Below are positions 29,571 to 36,705 of a DNA stretch of 64,000 nucleotides, in pieces. The DNA is taken from the NCBI GenBank assembly GCA_021307325.1, contig CP089931.1, positions 458,979-522,978 of the forward strand, written 5' to 3'. Each line of letters opens with the position of its first letter. Position 1 is the first letter of the stretch. The DNA comes from Peptoniphilus sp. GNH. GTDB taxonomy: Bacteria > Bacillota > Clostridia > Tissierellales > Peptoniphilaceae. A program made the position numbers and the translations under genes. Under the pieces are notes generated by a model that saw only the letters and a list, made by a program, of their open reading frames with translations, did not search any database and was not told the origin of the DNA.

Positions 29571-30517
29571 TATCCTTCAATAAATAGAGTAAGAACGGAA
29601 TCCTTATCCATTAGCTTGGCATCAAGATATTCTCTCATAATAAAGCCTTGGTGCTGTTTAAGAACAAAAACTTCTTCCAATCTTTTTATGGTAGGATTTT
29701 GTCTTTCAATAATCCAGTAATTTGAAAAGTCACCTAAAGCTACTGGTTTTTTACCTGTATCGATATCTGGCATAAAGTTTGAGATTAGAATTTCTTTTCC
29801 CATAAAAGTGCCATCATATTGATTCCACAAGAAGTTACCTTGACTATCTTTTAAACTTTGAAGATAAAGGGCAGTTTTATCATTCATTATCCATTTTGCA
29901 TTTTCTCTGTATTCACTATCTAAAGAGAAGAATAGTTTTTTCAAGTCATCAAGCTTTAGTTCTTTTGTAGCAGATAGGCTTTTAATCTTTTCATCCACGA
30001 ATATTCCTAAAGGCTCTCCATTACCATCGCCAATGATAAATGCTTTATCTTCTGCCTTGGCAAAATTATGAGCAAAGGTATCTAAGATTATTTTTTCAAT
30101 CTTGGTTTGAGGATCATTTAGAAAGTCTTCGTGGATTGTAATTAAGTTAGATAATGCATTGTATTCTAAGTTCACATCCACATCTTTCATTTCTAAAGCA
30201 TCGGTAAATAGGTCATGTTCTCCTGCTTTTGTCCAAGTTGCCATAGATTTACTTAGGAAAGTTACAATAGAAGATGAATCTGCATCGTTTTTTAAAACTG
30301 TTGCTTCTTTTCTAACTACGCTCTTTTCTGCAAGTGTTTCTCTAAAGTATTCTGTGCTTTCTGCATCCATAAAAGGTGAGCCATCTTGGATAAGACCAAG
30401 AGTCTTGATATCTGAATAATATGATTCATCCTTGTTTCTTAAATAATTCCATAAATTAGTTTTATAGGAATTAGCTGACAATATTTCATTTCTTTTTGAT
30501 TTTTCTTTAATTAACAT
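29570..30517 (-). CDS. HK97-fold major capsid protein, standing alone
   Basis: A 315-residue protein of the phage HK97 major capsid family. Recognisable segments are the WTKAGEH / LEMKDVDVNLEYNALSNLITIHEDFLND axial region, KAEDKAFIIGDGNGEPLGI, and the C-terminal GDFSNYWIIERQNPTIKRLEEVFVLKQHQGFIMREYLDAKLMDKDS. Only about 60 residues precede the core, so the long N-terminal delta/scaffold domain of typical members (about 100 residues) is missing or very short. No portal, terminase, protease or tail gene is next to it. AAAGGAG precedes the ATG. A satellite capsid or an encapsulin-like shell are the alternatives. Confidence 0.9.
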   Translation of the reverse strand: MLIKEKSKRNEILSANSYKTNLWNYLRNKDESYYSDIKTLGLIQDGSPFMDAESTEYFRETLAEKSVVRKEATVLKNDADSSSIVTFLSKSMATWTKAGEHDLFTDALEMKDVDVNLEYNALSNLITIHEDFLNDPQTKIEKIILDTFAHNFAKAEDKAFIIGDGNGEPLGIFVDEKIKSLSATKELKLDDLKKLFFSLDSEYRENAKWIMNDKTALYLQSLKDSQGNFLWNQYDGTFMGKEILISNFMPDIDTGKKPVALGDFSNYWIIERQNPTIKRLEEVFVLKQHQGFIMREYLDAKLMDKDSVLTLFIEG

Positions 30518-30547
30518 AAATTTCTCCTTTGTATTTTTATATTATCC

Positions 30548-30576
30548 AGGGTATTAAATACTTTTTTTAATACCCC
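30548..30576 (-). promoter_or_regulatory. Hairpin in the leader of the capsid gene
   Basis: Inverted repeat GGGTATTAAA / TTTAATACCC with a 7-base loop, about 30 bases before the capsid ATG on the minus strand. No T-run follows, so it looks more like a leader hairpin than a terminator. Confidence 0.4.
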
Positions 30577-30598
30577 CTTTGAACTCGTCTTTTTGTCC

Positions 30599-30661
30599 GT
30601 GAGAGGGCGGCACCGTTGATAGGAAAAAGTCTCCTAGAGATTAGGACGCCCCCTGGCTCAC
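30599..30661 (-). ncRNA. Compact structured RNA candidate upstream of the capsid gene
   Basis: A GC-richer 63-base segment in an AT-rich element. GTGAG (30599-30603) pairs with CTCAC (30657-30661), GGGCG (30605-30609) with CGCCC (30647-30651), and TAGGA (30620-30624) with TCCTA (30632-30636). It starts right after the stop of the 70-residue ORF and ends about 80 bases before the capsid gene. It could be a leader RNA, a packaging-type signal or the remains of an att site. No known family is recognised. Confidence 0.4.
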
Positions 30662-30664
30662 AAA

Positions 30665-30877
30665 TTATTTTTTACTCTCAATATATTCTTCGGCTTCTTC
30701 TAAAGAAGGGAAAAACATATTTTTAAATCTTCCATCAATTACAAGATAAGACTTATCTCCTTTAGCAAGGATGATTTTATCCTTATCTTTATTAATTACA
30801 TTAAGGACTTCATACTTAGAGTTCTTTAAGTCCACAGCCGTAAGCTTATCTTTTTCAAAAATATCTCCAATAATCAT
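30665..30877 (-). CDS. Hypothetical protein of the island, about 70 residues
   Basis: Start at the ATG ending at 30877, with GAAAGGAG upstream; the longer frame from 30934 runs through the inverted repeat and lacks a site. The protein (MIIGDIFEKDKLTAVDLKNSKYEVLN and so on) is beta-rich and ends in a helix, SLEEAEEYIESKK, with no membrane segment. Family not recognised. It lies between two long inverted repeats and the capsid gene. Confidence 0.65.
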   Translation of the reverse strand: MIIGDIFEKDKLTAVDLKNSKYEVLNVINKDKDKIILAKGDKSYLVIDGRFKNMFFPSLEEAEEYIESKK

Positions 30878-30900
30878 TTTTGCTCCTTTCAAAATATCTG

Positions 30901-30982
30901 GGGCAGTGTGGCAGGTGAAAACTAAACTTCTCATAGAGAATAGAAGTTTTAAGTCCTATATATTTACCTGCCACATTGCCAC
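30901..30982. repeat. Long inverted repeat, copy 1 (GTGGCAATGTGGCAGGTAAA type)
   Basis: Arms 30901-30920 and 30963-30982 read as near-perfect inverted copies with TGTGGCAGGT at the core. An inner hairpin AAACTTCT/AGAAGTTT sits between the arms. The same structure recurs at 31467-31549, again between genes. Confidence 0.8.
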
Positions 30983-30988
30983 TTTTAT

Positions 30989-31390
30989 TTACAGACTAAA
31001 ATTATTTTGCTTTAGAAAGTCTACAATACTTTCTGTTCCCTTGAATGGAATAACTGTGTCTTGATTATCCAGTGTGTAGTTATATATTTTTTCTTTGACA
31101 ACTTTTACAGGTGTCTTGTCGGTCTTATGAAGAATGATCGTATCTCGTAGCTTAAAGACATTCTCCAATAAGTCCTCAGTGACTTTTTCATTGTTTCTGT
31201 ATAGGCACATATCCTTACAATATTCAGTTAAGTCTTTTAAGTCATTCAGCTTGATTTCGCTTTCATCTTTTTTAATGACATAGCTATAGTCTTTTTCTCT
31301 TTTTAACTCTGTGGAGATTCCCTTTGGGGAAGTCACCACAATCTTATTTTTTAAAGTAAACTTTCTTTCTAAATCTTCTTTTGTAATCAT
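30989..31390 (-). CDS. Hypothetical protein of the island, 133 residues
   Basis: A 133-residue charged protein with no signal peptide or membrane segment (MITKEDLERKFTLKNKIV at the start, GTESIVDFLKQNNFSL at the end). The second half has KLRDTIILHKTDKTPVKVVKEKI. No family is recognised. An AGGAGGAATAT site precedes the ATG. It sits between the two copies of the long inverted repeat, downstream of the primase gene, and may be co-transcribed with the small ORF and the capsid gene. Confidence 0.7.
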   Translation of the reverse strand: MITKEDLERKFTLKNKIVVTSPKGISTELKREKDYSYVIKKDESEIKLNDLKDLTEYCKDMCLYRNNEKVTEDLLENVFKLRDTIILHKTDKTPVKVVKEKIYNYTLDNQDTVIPFKGTESIVDFLKQNNFSL

Positions 31391-31466
31391 TTATATTCCT
31401 CCTAATTTTTTAACTTTGCTTAAACTTCTAATTACACACAATCATAAGCACCACCTCCTTAAATGA

Positions 31467-31549
31467 GGGCAGGTGTGGCAGGTAAAAAAGTATTATCTAT
31501 ATAGATACAAGATTTCTAAATTAAATTTTTCATCTGCCACATTGCCACA
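31467..31549. repeat. Long inverted repeat, copy 2
   Basis: Left arm GGGCAGGTGTGGCAGGTAAA (31467-31486), right arm TTTTCATCTGCCACATTGCCA ending near 31549; central TATCTATATAGATA palindrome. Matches the arms of copy 1 with few differences. It lies between the primase stop and the 133-residue ORF. Confidence 0.8.
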
Positions 31550-31553
31550 GACT

Positions 31554-33857
31554 TTATAGAAATTCTGAAATTAACCTATAGCCTATTAGGACTGTGGTCT
31601 TGTGTTTTCCATCTTTAGGTCTTTTTCTTTTGATGGTCGCTTTGGATTCTAAAGACTGCTTAAAGGTCTTCATGCTTTCAAGATAGTATCCATTTTCTAA
31701 AGACCAAGACCTATATCTTTCATAAACTTCAGAAGTTCTGACTTCATAATCCTTTCCTTCTTCTAAGCAATCTTCCATAAAGATAGCTATCTTATCTGAT
31801 TCCTTTTGATATTTTAAAGTTGCATCTTTTACTGAATCAGGAATAGTTAGTCCTTCTTTTTGTAAAAGTTTGTAGCCTTCAATGAGCCAGTTAAGGATTG
31901 CAGACTTTACTTCTTCTTTTGCAAATTCTGTCTTTAATGTTTTGTCTTGTTCCTCTTCAGTAAAGTGCCTGTCAAAGGGAATGATGAGCATTCTTCCGCT
32001 GGTAAATACAGTCACATCATTAACTATGGGTAGGTAGTTGGTGTTGATGTAGATTTTAAATTGAGGTTTAAAATCAAAGGAATTCTCATGAAGGAATCTT
32101 GCATTAATAGTGTCATTACCAGTAAGACTTTTAACTTGTGCAACATTTAAGGGTAGTCCCTTGCCTGGTTCTGGAATATTTACAAAGCGTACTCCTGCAA
32201 GTCTAGCTATCTCCTCACTTGGTCCAGAACTATTTACTTTGTTTTTTAGAGCCAGTGTTTCAGGTCTTGATGCACAGGCATAAGTTCCAAGAACTTTTAA
32301 TATGGATTCACAAAGAGTTCCTTTGCCATTTCTTGTAGTCATTCCATAGAGAATTGCCATGCACTCATGCCTTGTATCTCCTGTAAGCCCATAACCTAAT
32401 ATTTTTTGTAGGAAATTAGCTTTTTCTTTATCTCCACTCATAATTTCATCAATGTAGCTATTCCATCTTTCATTTAATGAGTGAGGATCATAGATCACAT
32501 CAGCCATTTTGCTCAAATAGTCAGAACTTCTGTGTCCGTAAAATTCCATTGTTCTTAGATTTAAAGTCCCATTGGTACAGTTTAGAAGATAGGGATCTTT
32601 ATCGAAGTCAGATACATTTAAAGGATGATGAACCTCTGCATCTTTTAATACACTGACCCTATAACCTCTTGCTTGCCATCTGTTGGAGAATTTGACATAA
32701 GCCTTTCTTTTATGCTCATCTTCAATATCCAGGGCAAGGATATGAAGTAGATTTGCAAGATTCATGCATAATTTCATAGCTTTTAAACTTCCAGTATCAG
32801 CTATCCAGATTCCATCATCGTAGAAATACCAGGCTTTCCTTTCAGGTACATAGCGAAGAGAATCCTTATAAAAGTCTGCGAATATTTTTCCTGCACCTAT
32901 ATCTGTCCATGAATACTTAGAAGATAAAGGAAGTCCCATTTCTTTTAACTTTTCAATAGATAAGTCAAACTCGATGCTTGGATCTATTTTTAAAATAGGT
33001 TTGTAGACATCTTTTAAAGAGGAAATTGCTTTTTCAATGGTTATTTCTCCATAAGTTTTTCCTCCTCGATTTTCATCCCACTTATCCCTAAAAAGTTCTG
33101 ATTGTCTAAAGAGCCTATCTATCTGTTCGACATCTCCACCTGCATAAAAAGCGAGAATTGAAGTTAAAGCTAGGTCTGCTTCACTTGAAGAAGGATAGGC
33201 TTTAATGTTTCCAGCCCATAGATTTAAAAATTTCTCGTTATTCTTTGCATTAGATGCCTTTTCAATAACTTCCTCATCACTTAAATAGCTTTTAAAATTT
33301 TGTTTAGTAGTTTTACTTTGTTTTTCTCTTTTCAGATATTTTTCTAAAAGCCACAGAAGCCCTTCAGATTCTTCTACAATCTCACCTTCTTGATAGACAT
33401 GACCTGTCACAGTTACAAAGCGATTAGTAAAGCCAGCAACATAGACTTCAACCTCTTTAGACTTCATCTTGTAGATGTCATTGTTGTAAGTTATTGAGTT
33501 TGGTAGAAAAGTAAAGAGTCTAAGTCCCTTACCACTTGGACTAAATTCAATGTATGACTGTGAAAAATGGTTAACTATTTCCTTTGCTAAATCATTTAAA
33601 CCTCCATTAATTACACAGCCATCAACATCAATAGCTACAAGTTTTCCATCAACTCTTATTCCGAGTCCATCATAGGAACTAAGCTTTTCAGATGCTTTTT
33701 CAAAGGTTGCAAAAGTCTTTGGATTATTAACGGATGCATAGCCGTCTGTAGTTGGATTAAAAGGTATCTTTGTCTCCTTATTGTTTCTTATTTCATATTT
33801 CCATAAGCACCAGCTTGCATTTTCTTTTAGATATTCTGGTATATTTTCTGAATTCAC
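31554..33857 (-). CDS. Primase-polymerase/helicase replication protein (P4/NrS-1 type)
   Basis: A protein of about 767 residues. The N-terminal PrimPol-like region has the metal-binding IDVDG (about Asp77/Asp79) and SPSGKGLRLF (about 106-115), as in NrS-1-like and P4 primases. A D5_N-like helical region follows, and the C-terminal SF3-type helicase domain has the Walker A GMTTRNGKGT (about 505-514) and FVNIPEPGKG; further on FKIYINTNYLPIV. It replicates phage satellites and plasmids. Start set at a GTG (33857) with AAAGGAG seven bases upstream; the frame extends to 33902 without a site. The tandem-repeat region begins just upstream. Confidence 0.9.
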   Translation of the reverse strand: MNSENIPEYLKENASWCLWKYEIRNNKETKIPFNPTTDGYASVNNPKTFATFEKASEKLSSYDGLGIRVDGKLVAIDVDGCVINGGLNDLAKEIVNHFSQSYIEFSPSGKGLRLFTFLPNSITYNNDIYKMKSKEVEVYVAGFTNRFVTVTGHVYQEGEIVEESEGLLWLLEKYLKREKQSKTTKQNFKSYLSDEEVIEKASNAKNNEKFLNLWAGNIKAYPSSSEADLALTSILAFYAGGDVEQIDRLFRQSELFRDKWDENRGGKTYGEITIEKAISSLKDVYKPILKIDPSIEFDLSIEKLKEMGLPLSSKYSWTDIGAGKIFADFYKDSLRYVPERKAWYFYDDGIWIADTGSLKAMKLCMNLANLLHILALDIEDEHKRKAYVKFSNRWQARGYRVSVLKDAEVHHPLNVSDFDKDPYLLNCTNGTLNLRTMEFYGHRSSDYLSKMADVIYDPHSLNERWNSYIDEIMSGDKEKANFLQKILGYGLTGDTRHECMAILYGMTTRNGKGTLCESILKVLGTYACASRPETLALKNKVNSSGPSEEIARLAGVRFVNIPEPGKGLPLNVAQVKSLTGNDTINARFLHENSFDFKPQFKIYINTNYLPIVNDVTVFTSGRMLIIPFDRHFTEEEQDKTLKTEFAKEEVKSAILNWLIEGYKLLQKEGLTIPDSVKDATLKYQKESDKIAIFMEDCLEEGKDYEVRTSEVYERYRSWSLENGYYLESMKTFKQSLESKATIKRKRPKDGKHKTTVLIGYRLISEFL

Positions 33858-34470
33858 ATATCTACTCCTTTCATATTTTTTGAAGAAGAAATATTTCTTC
33901 ATATTCCTTAGGACAGTTAGAAGAATTTTGAGTAACTTCTTCTAAATACCAGGCGAAGAAATTCATAAGTTTTTTAACCTGTAAGAAAATTTCTCCCTCT
34001 ACTAGCCCTAGGACATTTTTGATGGTTTTGTTAGGTTTTATTTTTCCTCTCATATCACAGGCGAAGAAAAACATAGTTTTTTAAACCTATCCTAAAATTT
34101 TTTATCTCCTAATACACTCAGGACATTTTTAAAGGTTTTGAGTAATTATTTCTTCTCTATCTGTATAAGTAAGAATGAGGAGGAATTTTCCGGTTATAAA
34201 AAATATATTTTTCCCTTCACTAGCCCTAAGACAAAAATTGTAGTTTTGTTAGGTTTTATTTTTCCTCCCACATCATAGGCGAAGAAAACATATTTTTTTA
34301 ACCCATCCTAAAAATTTCTTCTCCTAATAGACTCAGGACATTTTCAAAGGTTTTGAGTAATTATTTCTTCATCTATTTGTATAAGTAAGAATTAAGAGTG
34401 ATTTTCCGGTATTATGAAATATTTCTCCCTTCACTAGACCTAAGACAAAAATGGTAGTTTAGATTAGTTT
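33858..34470. repeat. Tandem phased repeats, candidate replication origin of the island
   Basis: Non-coding AT-rich stretch with six copies of a short core, GGACA or AGACA after a CTA/CTCA block, at 33911, 34011, 34121, 34229, 34336 and 34443, so spaced 100, 110, 108, 107 and 107 bases. Two flavours alternate, giving super-repeats of about 215 bases (for instance CTCAGGACATTTT at 34117-34129 and 34332-34344; GGCGAAGAAAA at 34060 and 34279). It lies between the divergent primase and regulator genes. The 67-codon frame at 33871-34074 inside it is not considered a gene. Confidence 0.75.
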
Positions 34471-34493
34471 TTTAAAAATTTTAATTCTATGAA

Positions 34494-34521
34494 TAAAAAA
34501 GACGGAAATAAATCCGTCTTA
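34494..34521 (-). terminator. Hairpin AAGACGGA/TCCGTCTT facing the minus strand
   Basis: Stem AAGACGGA / TCCGTCTT (34499-34506 with 34514-34521) with a T-run on the minus strand. It would stop antisense transcripts coming from the defence arm and shield the repeat region. Confidence 0.6.
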
Positions 34522-34550
34522 AGAAATGTGTAAAGATTAAGTTGTAAAAT

Positions 34551-34560
34551 GTGGTATAAT
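34551..34560 (+). promoter_or_regulatory. Promoter of the defence arm
   Basis: Extended -10 TGgTATAAT with TATAAT at 34555-34560, about 45 bases before the regulator ATG; the -35 region is weak. Confidence 0.6.
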
Positions 34561-34605
34561 ATTATAGAAAAACTATACAAAGTGAAATATTATTCGAGGT
34601 GAAAT

Positions 34606-34827
34606 ATGGGATTTTCCTATGATAAATTATGGAAAAAATTGATAGATGAAAAGATGAATAAATTAGACCTGCAAAAAGCCATAAAAACAACTCCTAGAAC
34701 TATTGCTAAAATGGGAAAAGATGAAAATATAAGTTTGGAAACATTGGGAAAAATTTGTGAATATTTTAATTGTGACGTTGGAGATGTTATTGAATATAGG
34801 CGAAAGAATGAAGAGGAAATCAAATGA
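34606..34827 (+). CDS. Small Cro/CI-type HTH regulator (R-M controller-like)
   Basis: A 73-residue single HTH domain of the YozG/HTH_26 kind: SYDKLWKKLIDEKMNKLDLQKAI, then TTPRTIAKMGKDENISLETLGKICEYFNCDVGDVIEY. Regulators of this type sit in front of many defence operons and restriction systems and may delay or balance expression. GAGGTG precedes the ATG; the stop overlaps the first methyltransferase by four bases. Confidence 0.9.
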   Translation: MGFSYDKLWKKLIDEKMNKLDLQKAIKTTPRTIAKMGKDENISLETLGKICEYFNCDVGDVIEYRRKNEEEIK

Positions 34828-35846
34828 GATTTATTGGTGGCAAAACGCTGATTATACCATATATATTAGAATTAATTAAAGAAAAAACAATAGATGTAAA
34901 AAGTATATCTGATGTATTTGCTGGTTCGGGAGTTGTATCTCGTGAATTTAAAAATCTTGGATATGATGTTATATCTAACGATTTGATGTATTTTTCTTAT
35001 GTACTATTAAGAGGAACAGTTGGGATAAATTCTAAATTAGAATTTAAAAATCTAGGTATATCAAATCCAATAGAATATTTAAATAATCTCAATTTAGAAA
35101 ATATGAATCTTGATCTAAAAAATTGCTTTACTTACCAAAATTATAGTCCTAAGGGTGGAAGAATGTATTTCACAGAAGATAATGCTTTAAAAATTGATTT
35201 AGTTAGGACTCAGATTGAAAACTGGTATGAAACTTCTATGATCAATGAAGACGAGTATTTTTACTTACTTGCATGTATTATAGAAGCAGTACCTTTTGTA
35301 AGCAATATAACTGGTGTATATGGAGCTTATTTAAAGCATTGGGATAAAAGAGCGTTAAATAATTTAGAAATAAAAAATGTAGGTTTATCAATTAATAATT
35401 CAGTAGGACAAGCATATAATGAAGATTCTAATAAATTAATTGAAAATATAAAAACAGATTTAGCATACTTTGACCCACCATATAATCAAAGACAGTACTT
35501 GCCTAATTATCATGTATTAGAAACAATTGCTAAATATGATTCTCCTAGAATAAAAGGAGTGACTGGATTAAGAGATTATTCTGAACAAAAAAGCGACTAT
35601 TGTAAAAAAGACTCAGTTTTCAATGCTTTTGAAGAGTTAATCAAAAAGACTAATTCGAGATATATTATTCTTAGCTATAATACAGAAGGTTTATTATCCC
35701 ATGATGAGATTATTAGTATTTTAGAAAAATATGGAAAGCAAAGCACTGTGGATTATAAATTTATAGATTATAAAAGATATAAGAACGCACATACAAATAA
35801 AAATAAAAACTTAAAAGAAATATTATATTTTGTAGAAAAGGAGTAA
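34824..35846 (+). CDS. Adenine-specific methyltransferase, M.FokI N-terminal-domain-like
   Basis: A 340-residue D12-class methyltransferase with FAGSG (residues 32-36, SAM binding) and the catalytic DPPYNQRQY (217-225). The segments MRFIGGK, SNDLMYFSYVLL, EAVPFVSNITGVYGAYLKHWDKRAL and GLRDYSEQKS correspond closely to the N-terminal half of M.FokI as I recall it. It should methylate adenine in one strand of an asymmetric site, probably GGATG, protecting the cell from the nuclease downstream. Overlaps the regulator gene; two bases separate it from the second methyltransferase. Confidence 0.9.
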   Translation: MRFIGGKTLIIPYILELIKEKTIDVKSISDVFAGSGVVSREFKNLGYDVISNDLMYFSYVLLRGTVGINSKLEFKNLGISNPIEYLNNLNLENMNLDLKNCFTYQNYSPKGGRMYFTEDNALKIDLVRTQIENWYETSMINEDEYFYLLACIIEAVPFVSNITGVYGAYLKHWDKRALNNLEIKNVGLSINNSVGQAYNEDSNKLIENIKTDLAYFDPPYNQRQYLPNYHVLETIAKYDSPRIKGVTGLRDYSEQKSDYCKKDSVFNAFEELIKKTNSRYIILSYNTEGLLSHDEIISILEKYGKQSTVDYKFIDYKRYKNAHTNKNKNLKEILYFVEKE

Positions 35847-35848
35847 TT

Positions 35849-36697
35849 ATGAGCGAAAATTATATAAAATCACCATTTAATTACATTGGAAATAAGCATA
35901 GATTATTAGCTCAAATATTGCCCCTATTTCCTCAAAATATAGATGCTTTTTATGACGTGTTTTGTGGTGGATTAGATGTTTCTGTTAATGTTAAAGCGAA
36001 CAGGAAAATAGCTAATGATATAAATTATTTTGTAATTGAAATTTTACAAATGTTTAAAAAGACTGATAGCAAAGAGCTATTAAGAAATATTGATAATGTA
36101 ATAAGTGAATTTAATCTATCTAAAGAAAACAAAGAATCATATTATGAATTTAGAGAGTATTACAATAAAAACAAAGACCCGCTTTTGCTATATGTTTTGA
36201 TGTGTTATTCCTTTAATTACCAGTTTAGATTTAATTCAAATCATGACTATAATAACCCCGCTGGAACTAATAGGAGTAGTTTTAATGAAAATATGAAAAA
36301 TAGACTTACTTCTTTTAGAGACAAGCTTTTCAATATAGAATTTAGCAATAAAAACTTTAAAGAATTTGATTTTTCTAAGATTAAAGGTTCAGATTTTGTA
36401 TATTGTGATCCCCCTTATAGAAGCTCTGTAGGTTCATATAATGATGGTAAAAGAGGGTTTGAAGGCTGGACTCTTGATGATGATCTAGCATTATTTGAGA
36501 TATTAGATGAATTAAATGATAGAAAAATTAAGTTTGCATTGTCAAATGTATTTTTTAATAATGGATTAGCTAATAAAGAGTTACAAGAGTGGAGTGGAAA
36601 ATACAAAGTTCACTTGTTAAAGATAAATTACTCAAATAGTAATTATCAACGTAATAAGCTAGGCGAAACCAAAGAAGTTTTGATTACAAATTACTAG
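35849..36697 (+). CDS. Adenine-specific methyltransferase, M.FokI C-terminal-domain-like
   Basis: A 282-residue Dam/D12-class enzyme: FNYIGNKHRLL at the N-terminus, FCGGLDVSVNV as SAM motif (38-48), catalytic DPPYRSSVGSY (187-197). It would methylate the other strand of the FokI-type asymmetric site. In M.FokI two such domains are fused in one chain; here they are separate genes. AGGAGTAATT precedes the ATG. Confidence 0.88.
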   Translation: MSENYIKSPFNYIGNKHRLLAQILPLFPQNIDAFYDVFCGGLDVSVNVKANRKIANDINYFVIEILQMFKKTDSKELLRNIDNVISEFNLSKENKESYYEFREYYNKNKDPLLLYVLMCYSFNYQFRFNSNHDYNNPAGTNRSSFNENMKNRLTSFRDKLFNIEFSNKNFKEFDFSKIKGSDFVYCDPPYRSSVGSYNDGKRGFEGWTLDDDLALFEILDELNDRKIKFALSNVFFNNGLANKELQEWSGKYKVHLLKINYSNSNYQRNKLGETKEVLITNY

Positions 36698-36705
36698 GAG
36701 GAAAT

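Noticed and set aside
33871-34074. 67-codon open frame on the minus strand
   Set aside because: It lies within the tandem repeat array, has no ribosome site and its residues follow the repeat units; treated as a chance frame.
33858-34470. CRISPR-like array
   Set aside because: The repeat cores are short, the spacing is about 107 bases and the segments between cores are themselves repeated, so there are no unique spacers; no cas gene is near.
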